From: Tolypeutes matacus
Lineage: Eukaryota > Chordata > Mammalia > Cingulata > Chlamyphoridae
Assembly (NCBI GenBank): GCA_026826555.1
Contig: JAKSZT010054324.1
Coordinates: 9,532,034-9,596,033, forward strand
DNA: 64,000 bases
Reading direction: 5' to 3'
In this document: positions 34,465-46,339 of the stretch, piece after piece
Layout: each line of letters starts with the position of its first letter
Position numbering within the stretch: position 1 is the stretch's first letter
Made by a program: the position numbers and the translations under genes
The notes under the pieces: generated by a model
Seen by the model: the letters and a program-made list of their open reading frames with translations, nothing else
Told to the model about the DNA's origin: nothing
The model's database searches: none

Positions 34465-34990
34465 TTTTTTTTGGAGGCGGAGGTAGGGCCTTGCAGTTTA
34501 AGTAGCCAATTCCATTCCTTTATTTTTTTTATAATAAATTTTTTTTATTTTTAAAGAAGCTTTAGATTATATAAATGTTATATTAAAAGTATAAGGGATT
34601 ATCATATGCCCCACTCCCTCCCCCTCCCACACTTTTCCACATTAACAACATTCTTCATTAGTGTACATTTGTTACAACTGATGAACCCATATTGAAGCAT
34701 TGCTACTAACCATGGACTACAGTTTACATTATACTTTACACTTTGTCCTGCACAATTTTGAAAGTTATGACAAAATATATAATGGCCTGTATCCGTCAGT
34801 GCAATCTCATGCAGGACAACTCCAATGTCACGAAAATGCAGCCCCCCCCCCCCCCATATTACACCTATTCTTCCCTCTCCCATCCTTCAGAATCTCTGGT
34901 GGTCACTGCCTTTACATCAATGATAAGAGTTCTTTCATTGCTAAAATAATAAGCCTACTTTAGTCCATTGTTCATTCCCCAATCTACTTT
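34465..34990 (-). mobile_element. Repeat X, copy 3, 5'-truncated and reversed
   Basis: The reverse complement matches 16270-16700 of copy 2: ATTGGGGAATGAACAATGGA, GTTGTAACAAATGTACAC-type sequence, GGGCATATGATAATCCCTTA, then an A-rich end. Only the last 450 bp or so of X are present, plus about 80 bp beyond. This is 5' truncation as seen in L1-made copies. A run of about 14 C lies at 34842-34855. It splits the old L1 ORF2. Confidence 0.75.
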
Positions 34991-37460
34991 AAGCAAAAGA
35001 AAATGATAATACAACATACTAAAACTTACGGGATGCAGCTCAGGCAATGCTAAGAGAGAAATGTATAGCTCTAAATGTTAACTTTAAAAAAGAAGAAATA
35101 CTTCAAATCAGAAACTTAACCTCAAAACTGGAAGAACTAGAAAATGAGAGCAAACTAAACCCAAAGCAAGCAGAAGGACAGAAATAACAAAGATTAGAAT
35201 GGGAATAAATGAAATAGAAAATGAACAAACAAACAAAACACAATAAAGGGAACCAACAAAACCAAAAGTTGGTTCTTTGAAAAGATCAATAAAATTGACA
35301 AACCTTTAGCTAGACTGATAAAGAAAAAAAGAGAAAGGATACAAATGAAAATCAGAAGTGAAAAGGGGATTATTACTACCAATCCTGTTGAAATACAAAG
35401 GACTGTAAGAGGATACTATGAAAACTGTATGCCAATAAATTAGATAACCTAAAAGAAATAGACAAATTTTAGAAACACAAACTACCTACATTGACTCAAG
35501 AAGAAATGGAAGATCTCAACAAACCAATTATTAATAAAGAGATTGAATTATTAATCAAAAACTTTCCAACAAAGAAAAGCCTAAGACCAGATGACTTCAC
35601 AGGAGAATTCTATAAAACATTCCAGGAAGACTTAACTCCAATTCTGCTCAAACTCTTCCAAAATATTGAAGAGGAGAGTACACTACTTAATTCATTCTAT
35701 AAGGTCAATACAACCCTCATACCAAAGCCAGAGAAAGATACTACAAGAAAAGAAAACTGCAAACCAATATCTCTTACGAATACACATGCAAAAATCCTCA
35801 GTTAAATCCTAGCAAACCAAATCCAACAGACTAATAAAAGAATTATACACTATGACCAAGTGGGATTTATCCCAGGGATGCAAGGTTGGTTCATCATAAG
35901 AAAATCAATTAATGTAATACACAACATTAAGAAGGGGGAAAAAAACACAACTGCATCCTCTCAGTTGATGCAGAAAAGGCATTTGACAAAATCCAGTACC
36001 GCTTCATGGTAAAAATACTTAGATCACTAGGAACAGAAGAAAAGGTCCACAACATGATAAAGGGCATATATGTAAAGTCCACAGCTAACATGTAATTAAT
36101 GGTAAAATACTGAAAGCTTTTTCTCTAAGATGAGGAACAAGACAAGGATGCCCACTGTCATTATTGTTAACAACATTGTACTGGAAGTTCTTGCCAAAAC
36201 AATGAGGCAAGAAAAAGAATTAGACATACAAGTTGGAAAGGAAGAAGAAAACTTTGCTTATTTACAGATGATATGATCCTATATACAGAAAATCTTGAAA
36301 ACTCCACTACAAAGTTCCTAGAACTAATAAATGAATTCAGCAAAGTAGCAGGGTATAAGATCAACACCCCAAAATCAGTAGTGCTTCTATACACAAGCAA
36401 TAAACAAATGGAAAAAGAAATCAAGGAAAGAATTCCATTCACAATAGCAACTAAAATAATCAAACATCTAGTAATATATCTAACCAAGGATGTAAAGGAC
36501 TTGTACACAGAAAACTATAAAACATTTCTAAAATAAATCAAAGAAGACCTAAATAAATGGAAGGACATTCTGTATTTATGGATTGGAGAACTAAATACCA
36601 TTAAGATGTCGATATTACCCAAAGAAATGTATAAATTCAATGAAATTCCAATCAAAATTCCAACAACCTTTTTTGCAGAAATGTAAATGCCAATCATGAA
36701 ATTTATATGGAAGGGTAAGGGGCTCTAAATAGCTAAAGCCATCTTGAAAAAAAAGAATGAAGTTGGAAGCCTCACACTTCCTGATCTTAAAACTTATTGC
36801 AAAACCATAGTAATCAAAGCAGCATGGTTCTGGCACAAGCACAGACATATAGACCAATGGAATCACATTGAGAGTTCAGAAATCAACTCTCACACTGATT
36901 TTTCACAAGGTAGAAAGACTTACTCAATTAGGAAAGAACATTCTCTTGAACAAATGGTGCTGGGAAAAACTGGATCTCCATTTGCAAATAAAAGATGGAA
37001 TACCCTCATTTCACATCATATACAAAAATCAACACAAAATGGATCAAACCCCTAAATATAAGAGCTAGAACTATCAAACTCCTAGAAGAAAATGTAGGGA
37101 AGCATCTTTTGTACCTTGTATTAGGCAGTGGTTTCTTAGACTTTACAGTCAAAGCACAAGCAATGAAAGAAAAAAATAAGTAAGTAACACCTCATCAAAA
37201 TAAAAAACTTTTGAGCCTCTAAGGAGTTATCATGAAACTAAAATGAGAACCTACACAATGGGAGAAAATATTTGGAAACCACATATTTGATAAAGGAAAT
37301 CTTTCAACTAACAACAAAAAGGCAAACAATCCAGTTTAAAAATGGGCAAAAGACTTAAATAGACATCTCTCAAAAGAAGATATACAGGGGAGCTGATGTA
37401 GTTCAAGTGATTGAACATCTGCTTCCCATGTATGAGGTCCCAGGTTTGATCCTTGGTACC

Positions 37461-37491
<31 letters not shown>

Positions 37492-38130
37492 CAAACAAAC
37501 AAACAAAAAAAAAAAGCAACTCTCATTGGGGAGTAGAGGTAGCTCAGTGGTTGAGCGCCTGCTTTGCATGCACAAGGTCCTGGGTTCAATCTCCAGTACC
37601 TCAAAAAAAAAAAAAAGATATACAAGTGGCCAGAAAGCATATGAAAATATGCTCAACATCATTAGCCATCAGGGAAATGTAAATCAAAACTACAACAACT
37701 TACCATTTCACACCCATTAGTATGACTGCTATTAAAAAATTGGAAAATAACAAGTATGAGAGAGGGTGCAGAGAAGTAGGAATACTTATTGGTAGCAATG
37801 TAAAATGGTGCCACTGCTGTAGTAGACAGTTCAGTAGTTCCTCAGAGAGCTAAGCGTAGAACTACCACATGACCTGGCAATCCTACTACAAGATATATAC
37901 CCAAAAGAGTAGAAAGTAGGGGCTTGAACAGATATTTGCACACCAATGTTCACAGCAGAATTATTCACAATTGTCCAACGATGGAAACAACCCATGTGTC
38001 CATCAACCAATGAATGGATAAATAAAATGTGGTATATACATACAATGGAATGTATTCAGCCATAAAAAAATAATGAAGTCCTGATAAATGTGACAACATG
38101 GATAAACCTTGAAGATATCTTGAGTGAAAT
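34991..38130 (+). pseudogene. L1 ORF2 relic (old L1), main part
   Basis: The reverse transcriptase and C-terminal parts of the old L1 ORF2 in many short frames. 35491-35805 holds NFPTKKSLRPDDFTGEFY, 36273-36536 starts MILYTENLEN just after the catalytic box, and 36744-37183 covers [13 protein letters not shown] to a C-terminal stretch. The final segment ends with 'tggaatgtattcagccataaaa' and 'cttgaagatatcttgagtgaaat'. It is more decayed than the younger L1 nested upstream. A dimeric SINE interrupts it near 37.4-37.6 kb. Confidence 0.85.
37388..37615 (+). mobile_element. DAS-type dimeric SINE
   Basis: Two tRNA-like units. The first is GGGAGCTGATGTAGTTCAAG with B box GGTTTGATCC and an (AAAC)n linker. 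The second is GGGGAGTAGAGGTAGCTCAG with B box GGGTTCAATCTCC and an A14 tail. One pair of AGATATACA copies (37378-37386 and 37616-37624) brackets both units, so they arrived as a single dimer. The linker ends GCAACTCTCATT before the second unit. Confidence 0.75.
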
Positions 38131-38440
38131 AAGCCAGTCAGAAAAGTACAAATATGCATGATCTCATTGATTTGAAACAATTAGAATAAGCAGACTTATA
38201 GAGTCAGAATTTAGAATGTAGGTCACCAGGGGATGGGGTGGAGATAGGGAATGAGAAATTAAGGCTTTAAATGTACAGTGTTCCTATTTGGGGTGATGAA
38301 AAAGTTCAGGTAATGGATGGTGTTGATGGTAGTACAACATTGTGAATGTAATTAACAGCACTGAGCTATACTGAATATGATTAAAGGGGAAGTGTTAGAG
38401 TGTATATAAGGTAACACAATAAATTAAAAAAAAAAAAATC
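38131..38440 (+). other. 3' UTR and A tail of the old L1
   Basis: Contains GTAGGTCACCAGGGGATGGGG, GGGGTGATGAAAAAGTTCAGG and CATTGTGAATGTAATTAAC, then ACACAATAAATTAAAAAAA. It has the same order as the L1 3' UTRs at 12.6 and 14.2 kb. Confidence 0.75.
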
Positions 38441-38490
38441 CATGGAATTACACTTTTCAAATAGTGAACGTTAAGTTAAACCATTGATTT

Positions 38491-38730
38491 TTTTTTTTTA
38501 AGATTTATTTTTATTTATTTATCCATACCCCCCTTGCTGCTTGTGCTCGCTGTGTCCATTTGCTGTGCGTTTTTCTGTGTCTGCTTGTCTCCCTTTGTTG
38601 CGTGATCTTGTTGTGTCAGCTCACCGCACCATGCGGGCCGGCTTGCCTTTACCAGGAGGCCCTGGGAATCGAACCAGGGCCTCCCATATAGTAAACAGGA
38701 GCCCAACCAATTGAGCCACATCCAACCCCC
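38491..38730 (-). mobile_element. DAS-type SINE, reversed
   Basis: TAAACCATTGATTT at 38477-38490 and 38731-38744 is a perfect 14 bp target duplication. On the minus strand the tRNA-like head has TGTGGCTCAATTGG (A box) and GGTTCGATTCCC (B box), followed by 'gacacagaaaaacgcacagcaaatgg' and an A tail (T run on the plus strand). Its close match to the SINE at 33.6 kb shows one family. It inserted about 50 bp beyond the old L1 tail. Confidence 0.9.
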
Positions 38731-38744
38731 TAAACCATTGATTT

Positions 38745-40784
38745 CAACAGTACAATTATAAAATCCACATCTTCTCTCATAAAAAATTTTTAAAATTTAA
38801 TTTTTTTTAAAGTGACTATGGCTGTATAGAATAAAAAAATTTTTTAAGTGAACAGAGTTGGACAGAGCAATATTAAGGCAACATTGCTCATAATAGCAAA
38901 AGAAAGGAAACAATAAATGTTCAACAATAGAACAATGGATAATGAAATCTAGGGCACATTTGTCTAACAAAACACTAAGAATTATTTTTAAGGGGGGCTG
39001 AGTTTGAACATTATTTAGTAGGGAGTTGTAGACCATTGAAATGTTTTGATGATAAATGAAATGACCAAATTATACTTAAGGAAGAATAATCAGATAGTAG
39101 TGTGTAGGGTCAATTAAATTAGTAAGAGATTTGTGGATGAGATTGCCAGTTACTCTCAGTATTTGTTCTCTGCTTCCTATAAGCAAAAGAACTCTAGAGT
39201 ATTAACTGATCAAATAGCAGGCCAATTAAATATTTCCCAGCCTTCCTTAAGATAGGTGTGACTGTGCAAATAATTCTGTCTGGGGGCAACTTTAACAGGA
39301 GATAAGATTGGGGTGTCACACCTTTCTCAAGTATGTTAAGACATCTTGGCGAGATGGTGAGAGCCAACCTGCAGTTAAAAAGAAGAAAACAAAAGCAAAC
39401 AACAACAACAACAGATTAAGCGATTTACCTTCCCAACTAAGCTTATTGTTTCAGTGATCATAAGATATTAGGTTGTCTGGGTGGGGAGGGAGAGAATAAG
39501 CAGAACACAGAGGCCAGGAAATACCAGAGTTTTCAAGCACAAAATTTGTGCTTCAGCAGCAATTTTACTCAAGGATTTTAACACAGGTGTGCCTTTTCTC
39601 TGTATGGATGCTCTTGCTCTCCCCCTGCTGCCCTCACCCCACCCTCCAACCCTCAATGTCCCACTGCCACTCCTCACCCAACTCTCGTGGGCAGGATCAC
39701 TTTTTAAATGAATACGTAGCTAAGTCCCATTGAAGCTTCTTTCACTGGGCATAGTGTTAGAAATTAAGTGCTCCAATGTTGGGAGGTTGGCATCCTGTCA
39801 AGGAAATCCTCTCACAATTCTCTCTTGCTCTCCACTCTTGCAGCTCATTTACAGCCTCATGTGAATGATGGAGTTCAAGGGTTGTGGCAATAGTTTATGG
39901 CCATGACAGGTCTCTCAACTAACAATGAAATGTAACATCTGCTGTCTTGCCTTAGCCAAAACTGAGACATGGCAAATACCATTTTAACACTTGGCCCCAA
40001 GAATGATAGAAAGCAACAAGCTAGAGTAAACAACCAACCAAAAAAATTGGGAGTATTTCTTAAAAGCCTGTAAGAATTAAAAAGGAATGCCCCACAGCGC
40101 TCAAGTACAGGAACTCAGCTGTACTTCAGGAATAGAAGGATACCTGGCTGGAAGCCAGGAACCAGGAATCCTTACTCTGGATTCTGACTTGCTGGTTTCA
40201 GCTTCTCTCTGAATGACTCTTTTATTCTTTTCTCTCAGCAGATCTGCTTTTTCTACTACTCACTCCCCCATGTGAAGGTGGCTGTCTCAGAGCTCTATAG
40301 TTTTACAAATTGAGGACTTAATATAAAGTCAACTAGAATTTCTAATTTCTAGAAATTAGATTGGCCCAGCTTTGATCAGGTGTCTTCCCCTGGTCCAACC
40401 AACTGTGGACGTGGGCACAGGCTATAAGCATGGTTTTCTGAAGCCCATCCTGTGGATAAGAATTGGGTTATTTTGAGCTGGACAGAAACCCAGAAAGTAT
40501 CATCTTCCTAAAGTGGCAACAGACTGTGGAAATAGAAAGTTATTGTGGAGATAGAATCAACAAGCCCTGGAAACCAGTTAAATATAAAGGATGTAGAAAT
40601 GAGAAGTAGTAAAAGATGCAGAAGTGTAGAGTCTGAATAACTGGGAGGATATTCAGGGGCCATCGATTTAAATATGGAACCAAAATGATGAATAATGCTT
40701 TCAGATTGCTATTCTGGTGTGACATCCAAATGGCAGCTGATAAAATGGGCTATAATTCAGGAGAGAGCTGAGTATTGGAGATAT
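38745..40784. other. Unassigned stretch
   Basis: No gene or named repeat is supported. A (CAA)n patch lies near 39398-39412. Around 39470-39720 the sequence is richer in G and C, and frames of 61-76 codons occur on both strands without any recognisable domain. Confidence 0.4.
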
Positions 40785-40920
40785 TAATTTTTCATTTATT
40801 TAACTGAAGAATTGTTTCTAAGGATCTTATTTGTGTCAGGTGCTCTTTTAGGCCCTAGAAATCTAGCAATGATCAAGACAGACAAGTCATAAACCAGGAT
40901 AGTTGTTTCCTTTATGGCCC
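40785..40920 (-). repeat. L2 3' end remnant
   Basis: 'ggatcttatttgtgtcaggtgctcttttaggccctagaaatc' and 'atgatcaagacagacaag' match a reversed L2 terminus. Confidence 0.55.
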
Positions 40921-43005
40921 CATTCATGGTTTTTGAACCTCTATGAACTGCCTTAAATGATGAAAAATCCATATTAATATGCTTAAGTATATTTTTCTGG
41001 GAAGAAAGACCATGAATTTTAACAGATTCTCAAAAGGTTACACGACATCAAAGAAGTGAAGAATTGCAGATATGAAACTATATTTAGGCACCAAAAGGAA
41101 ATATACTGAAAGAGCAGAAGCTGTTCACTGCAATGTCTTGGTGAACACAAATATTAACAATGTGGGAGAAGGAAGAGAAACCAAAGAAGCACTTAAAGAC
41201 AATCTAGCAGAATAATATTTTGAAACATTATACAATGTAGTATATTCTTCCTTCTTGCCAATTTCTTTCTACACATAGTTGACTATAAACCCCAAGCTTG
41301 AGGCTTAATGTGTTAAGAAAACAAAGAATAAAGGGACAAATGTTTTAGCAAGAAAAAAAAAAGAGTGAGATTATTCTTTTTGAGTTTCAAAAGAGGCACA
41401 CAAAAACCAGTAATAGAGACATTAATTTTGAAAGAGAAAAGAATTTTTTAAGCCTCTCCAGAGTCTGGTGGACTCAGAGTATTTTTGTTTTTTAAACTAT
41501 AGAATCAGTGAGAATTTATGATGATTCAAGGGCAGATTTTGTACCATAAAGTGAGGAGAAAGAATCTTTTCTGGGCTGAGGGAGAAGCCTGGAGAATTAC
41601 AGGCAAGGAGAACAAGGGAGTTTAAATGTGAATGTGAGCTCTAGTATTGGATTCAAAATCTGGGCAGGAGACAGTGACTCCCAAACAGGTTTAGGGTAGA
41701 AAAGCAAAGGGGCTTGTGCTCCTTTTTCCAATTTTAGGAGGAGATAGATTGCCTGAGTGTCTATGGGGTAGCCAGAGAAGAGTGGAATTTTCAGGGCCTG
41801 TCTAGGCAGAGTGGATTGAGATAGCTTCTCTCCACTCCCTCCACCCACCTCCGAGCCTCCTTTGATTTCCTCTCCTTTATTGAAGATCCGAAAAGGTTTT
41901 CTATGTCTGGTGAAGCATAGGAAATAGCTGAGAATTAAGAGGTAGTGTTCCTGCAAGGGGTTGTCAAAAGGGAAGTGGATCAAGGTGAGCAAATAATAAA
42001 GAATAAAATGAGGCTAGGGTGGCCTTTAGCAGAAGCTGCAGGTGCCAGCCGAAGCCAAGAATAAAAGGAGGATATGACTAAGTCTGAAAGGATCGCAGTG
42101 GCAGCCAGCATGGAAGTAGGGGATGAGTCAGCAGAGGCAGACCACTGGATTTGCAGGAGCAATCTCCATGTACTTACAGAGCAAATTCCAGCAGAGACAA
42201 TCTCTCCCAAATGAGAAGCAAAAGTAAGCCCTAAAGAACTTAGATCAGTCTGGGGAAGAAGGATGAAAGAATGCAGAAAGTGAGAATCCAAGAGATTTGT
42301 GTTTTAATCCAGAAGAGTGACAGTAATCATGGTTTGGGAAGTGTACATTTTCTACCATTCACAGATATGGGAGCCACTAATTCATTTAGAATGAAATAAA
42401 TTTCGTCTTTGTTTGCTTAAGTTACATAGTCTGTAAAATTTATACCCACTGTAATAGAAATAAAATCAGGAAAGTCAGGTTTCAGAGGCGCCTAGAGAAG
42501 AGGGTTTCAAGAAATAGTACATGGCCAGTCCCAACAAATTCCTAGAAGGTTGAGCAAGAAGTTTTAAGCCTTGGTGAGAATAGAAGCAAGATTGCAAATA
42601 AGGATTGAATAATTCATAGAGGAAGTGGATGAATGCTACTTTTTGCAAAAAGATTAGCAATTAAAGATGAGCAATAGCAGAGTTTCCTCAGCCTCAGTAT
42701 CCTTATATGTGAAGTAAAGGGAAATAATATTTTAAAATGTAGAGTTGGGTACTAACTAGGATTACTGAAATAAGGTATGAAACCTGCTTAGCAGCGTGTC
42801 TGACAATTCAGATGCTTTATAAATATTAGTTTTCCACCCCCCACCCCCCTTTTTTCTTTCCTTTCTTCTGGGAATGGAAGAGGTTCTGCCTCCTTCTTAC
42901 AATATTCTCACATCTGTTTGACCATTATTATTGCCAACCTTCAGCCTCATTTATTCGAATAAGACATAATATAGTAGTGTTAAAAGGGGCTTTAGACTGC
43001 ATAGT
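40921..43005. other. Unassigned stretch
   Basis: No gene found. Antisense frames of 131 and 103 codons (41597-41992 and 41980-42291) have no domain, signal peptide or conserved motif and are not supported. Confidence 0.4.
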
Positions 43006-43719
43006 TTTTTTTCAGATTCCAAAGTTTTGTATTTTTCAAAATAAAGATAACACATTATTTACAGACAATCTACACAAGAGTTACAAAAGATAGTTGACCA
43101 GGTATAAGCATACATAGGTTTGTTAATTATACATATATAGTTCAAGTGTGCTTACAAAAAAATTCATTGGAAATATACACAAGACTCTGGAAATGTACAC
43201 CGTGTAGTGTTAAGATTCTATATTCAAACACGGAAAATGGATGGTATGCTACATTCACTTACAAACAGACAAAATGCAAAATACAGTTCATCTTCTTTAC
43301 AAAAAAGAAGGGCAAGTCACACTTTACAAGGATAGATGGGCTCTGATTGTAAGGAAAGCTAGGGCAGAGCTGAACTTTTGCATGTCCTTTTGACCGTCAC
43401 AAAATAAGCAAAACATTACTTTTTCTTTTTGTCATTTTAAATTTCATTTAATTCATTTTATTTTATTCTAACATTACTTTTTAAAGATTAAAAAATCACT
43501 AGTGTGAACTGAATCATTTGGAATAACATTTAGAAAGGATTTTGCTACTGTTTGACTTAGATAACAAATAAAACCAAGCTATTTTTTTTTCTTTTTAAAC
43601 ATTAACTAGGCTGTATAAAGAGCATTAATTCCTTCAAAAAAATTACTTCTGGTTGAAATTACAACATACAATATATAACACTCTATTTAGGACCGTAAAA
43701 AGTGTGAATGTACAACGAA
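43006..43719 (-). pseudogene. Processed retrocopy of an mRNA 3' UTR, gene not identified
   Basis: AGACTGCATAGT at 42994-43005 and 43720-43731 is a 12 bp target duplication. A T run follows the left copy at once, so the insert is a reversed polyadenylated transcript. On the minus strand the body is AT-rich, with CAGAGTCTTGTGTATATTTCC and TGTAAATAATGTGTTATC near its 3' end. It has no open frame, resembles a long 3' UTR and belongs to no repeat family I know. A canonical AATAAA just before the tail is not evident. Parent gene unknown. Confidence 0.65.
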
Positions 43720-43749
43720 AGACTGCATAGTGTTAACTTAAGAAAGTAG

Positions 43750-43860
43750 AAGTACCAGTGAGTGAAGTGAGATCTCCAAAATGACATAGCTAAGTAGTGG
43801 ACTCAGGACTAGAACCAAGATTATTGCTTTCTAGTCCATGTTCTTCCATTTAGTATTTGA
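43750..43860 (-). repeat. MIR remnant
   Basis: 'aaaatgacatagctaagtagtggactcaggactagaacc' followed by CTAGTCCATGTTCTTCC is a reversed MIR 5' half. Confidence 0.5.
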
Positions 43861-44089
43861 CTGATCTTTTTCTGAATGGTCATGCTCAGTCCAACTTCAA
43901 CTTGTATAAACATTGGCTTGGTCCAGATTCCATGTATCTCACACATTATTTAAAGTGTTGGATTTCATCAAAATCCAAATGATACCAAATCATGCCCCTC
44001 TTTTAAGTCACCCTTATTTGCATGGCATAGCAATCTATGTGGTTTGACATGACAAAATCTTCATTAAACCGAGAGACTGCGTATACAAA

Positions 44090-45280
44090 TGGACAATGAC
44101 CAGGAAACTCTGATCTTCTATCAACAGTACTAGACCATGAAATGCTGTTCCACTACCTGCAGCAATCACTACAAGAAGCTGGCCACTGTCTTCAGCAGTC
44201 ATCCCAGGACGTCAAATCACAATCTCTGTAATAATCAGCCCCAAATAGCCAGGACTTGATCAGTGTGTGACAGCTTCTCTAATTTGGGACCCCTCTTTCA
44301 ACTCATGACCAACCAGAGAAAGCCAGATATGATCCCCTGACCAATCATAGTATATCCTGCTTCTAGTTAGCCCAACTCCATCTTCCCCATGTCAACAGCC
44401 TTCAATCAGGGAATACCTGAAGTCTTTTTTTTAAAAAAAAATCTGCTAAGCCACACACAAAAAGACAAATACTGTATAATTGCAGTGACGAAATAAATAT
44501 ATTGTGTAAATTCCTGGAGTTAATTAGAATGTAGGTCACCAGATGATAGAATGAGGGTAGAGAATGGAAAGCTGAGGGTTAATCTATACGATTTGTAAAA
44601 AGTTCTTTGGAAATCTTTGGAAATGAATAGAAATGGTGAAAGCACATCGTAGTGTGTTTATCTAGCAGAGCTATTATATGGGTATGACAGTGGTTGAAAT
44701 GGTAAGTCTAAGGTCATGTATATTACTAGAAGGAAAGCCAAAAAAATGTAGCATAGTACTGTATAACATAATGAAACCTCGTGTAAAATATGAATATGTG
44801 TGATATTGCATATATAAGACTATTTTTACACAATATAAATACACATATACTAGAGAGAAGGAAACAGAATAGCAGCTATGTAAGGCAGGGGAAGCATAGA
44901 GAGATTGAGAGGTGATGAGTTTTGTTTGTTTTTTGTTTTTTATTATCATCATTCTTATTGGGATAATGAAAATGATCTAAAAATGGTTGAAGTAATGAGT
45001 GCACAACGATGTGATTATACCAAATACTGTTGATAGTACACTTTGGATGGATTTATGCTTTATTAATATGTATCAATAAAATTGATTTGTTAAAAAATAA
45101 ATAAATAAATTTTTAAAAATCTGCTATACAGCTTTCCCATTCCTCTGCCTGCCTTTGCAAGTGATGGCGGCTGACTCCCTTGCTATAGCAAGCTCTGGAT
45201 TTGTTTGTTCTCATTTGGGTGTTCTTCCTTTATTGCCACAAAATGTTGGTCACTACCTTGTGCTCAGTTCAAAATGGTAT
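44090..45280 (+). mobile_element. Old LTR-like sequence split by an L1
   Basis: Left half to 44448 has GCCAGATATGATCCCCTGACC and CCCAACTCCATCTTCCCCATG. The right half from 45115 has GATGGCGGCTGACTCCCTTG and CTATAGCAAGCTCTGGA. This resembles the R/U5 region of an ERV1-type LTR. Family and ends are uncertain. The L1 piece at 44449-45114 sits in the middle. Confidence 0.4.
44449..45114 (+). mobile_element. 5'-truncated L1 3' end
   Basis: AAAAATCTGCTA at 44437-44448 and 45115-45126 is a perfect 12 bp duplication. The body starts in the ORF2 tail ('gccacacacaaaaagacaaatactg'), then L1 3' UTR with GTAGGTCACCAGATGATAG, then a second 3' module (GGATAATGAAAATGATC; CAACGATGTGATTATACC). It ends ATCAATAAAATTGATTTG plus an (AAAT)n tail. 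Confidence 0.85.
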
Positions 45281-46335
45281 CAGTAACATCCCTCAGTTAT
45301 GTCAAAGAGAACACTAAAGATCATTTTCAGTGCACCTAGTTTGTTTGGCACTACTGAAAACTAAGGTAAAACAGAAAAAAGAAAAATATGTCTCTGCCAT
45401 ACAGTACCCTGCAGGTTTCCACCTTTTTAAAAGAAGACATTTGTGAGTGGAACAACATGTTGAGCTAGAAATGACCAGCCTTCACTTTCTACTGAGTTGT
45501 CAAGTAACCTCAATTAGTCCTCTGAGAGATGATAATGTCTCATTTCTTGTGGGGAGGAGAAAATAGAAAGAGTAGGCACTAGTATCTCTAAATATAAATT
45601 ATGGTCAAGAAAAGCTAAGAAAGCTCAGGCTCCATTTCTTTTTCATTCTAATGAACACTTATGACTGTTACTATTTAAAACTGCTTCCTCTTAACAGAAC
45701 TTTGTAATTTCCCCACCATTAGCTATGTTGACTTCTTATGTTTATCAGATAGTTAGTAGCACAAAAAATGTGTTGAACGCATCAGAGTGTTCTGTTATCT
45801 CTTTTGTTGGTTACCCTCCTTTTGCTTCTCCTCCCATGTGTTTTCACCCTTCTCTAGGCCCTGGAAGGCTGACTCTTACAACCACATTATGCTTGCTCCC
45901 TTTAGGCTGGTTCATAGTTGTGTTTAGCCAATAGGAGATAGTGATAGTAGATGGAAGGGAGGAGAGAAAGGTTGGGGTACTGCTTCTCCATTCCCTCTCT
46001 GCTTTGGACCTGCAGTTTTGGTGTTCCTGCCACAGGTCAGTTCTGCTGGATATTCTTCAATTTACTGCCTTTCCTCTTATGGACTTTCTTTTCTTCTTAG
46101 CTCTGCCACGTGCCCTAGAAGACTGACATCTGTCGACAGTATCACTGGAATTCCTTTGCCTGTTGGTTTCTGGTTGGATTCAGCTGGAGATTACAGAGAC
46201 GAGAGTCTCAGATGGAAGAATGACAGGCAGCATTTGGAAGAAGTTGGAAGGCCAATACCTGGACAGAATGAAAGAACAAAGAGATAATATTGAGCTAATA
46301 AATTAATTAAGACCAAGAAATGACCCTAAGGATAT
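45281..46335. repeat. Mostly unassigned; possible old repeat at 45.8-46.0 kb
   Basis: No gene is supported. The segment with 'agccaataggagatagtgatagtag' and GGAGAGAAAGGTTGGGGTAC recalls a common mammalian repeat I cannot name. Frames of 61-89 codons lie inside it. Confidence 0.3.
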
Positions 46336-46339
46336 TACA

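Larger units (their letters stand above)
20423..38440 (+). mobile_element. Old full-length L1 split by seven or more insertions
   Basis: The pieces read in L1 order across 18 kb. 5' UTR: 20423 to about 21650. ORF1 relic: to about 22460. Spacer: 22460-22536, 25397-25731 and 26905-26984. ORF2 relic: 26985-27103, 33298-33575, 34063-34464, 34991-37387 and 37620-38130. 3' UTR and A tail: 38131-38438. Removing the insertions leaves about 6.5 kb, the size of a complete L1. CATGGATTTACA at 20411-20422 and CATGGAATTACA at 38441-38452 match at 11 of 12 positions and may be its target duplication. It is dead: both ORFs hold many stops and shifts. Confidence 0.85.

Noticed and set aside
41597..42291. Two antisense frames of 131 and 103 codons
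   Set aside because: No domain or homology clue; could be chance in moderately GC-rich DNA.
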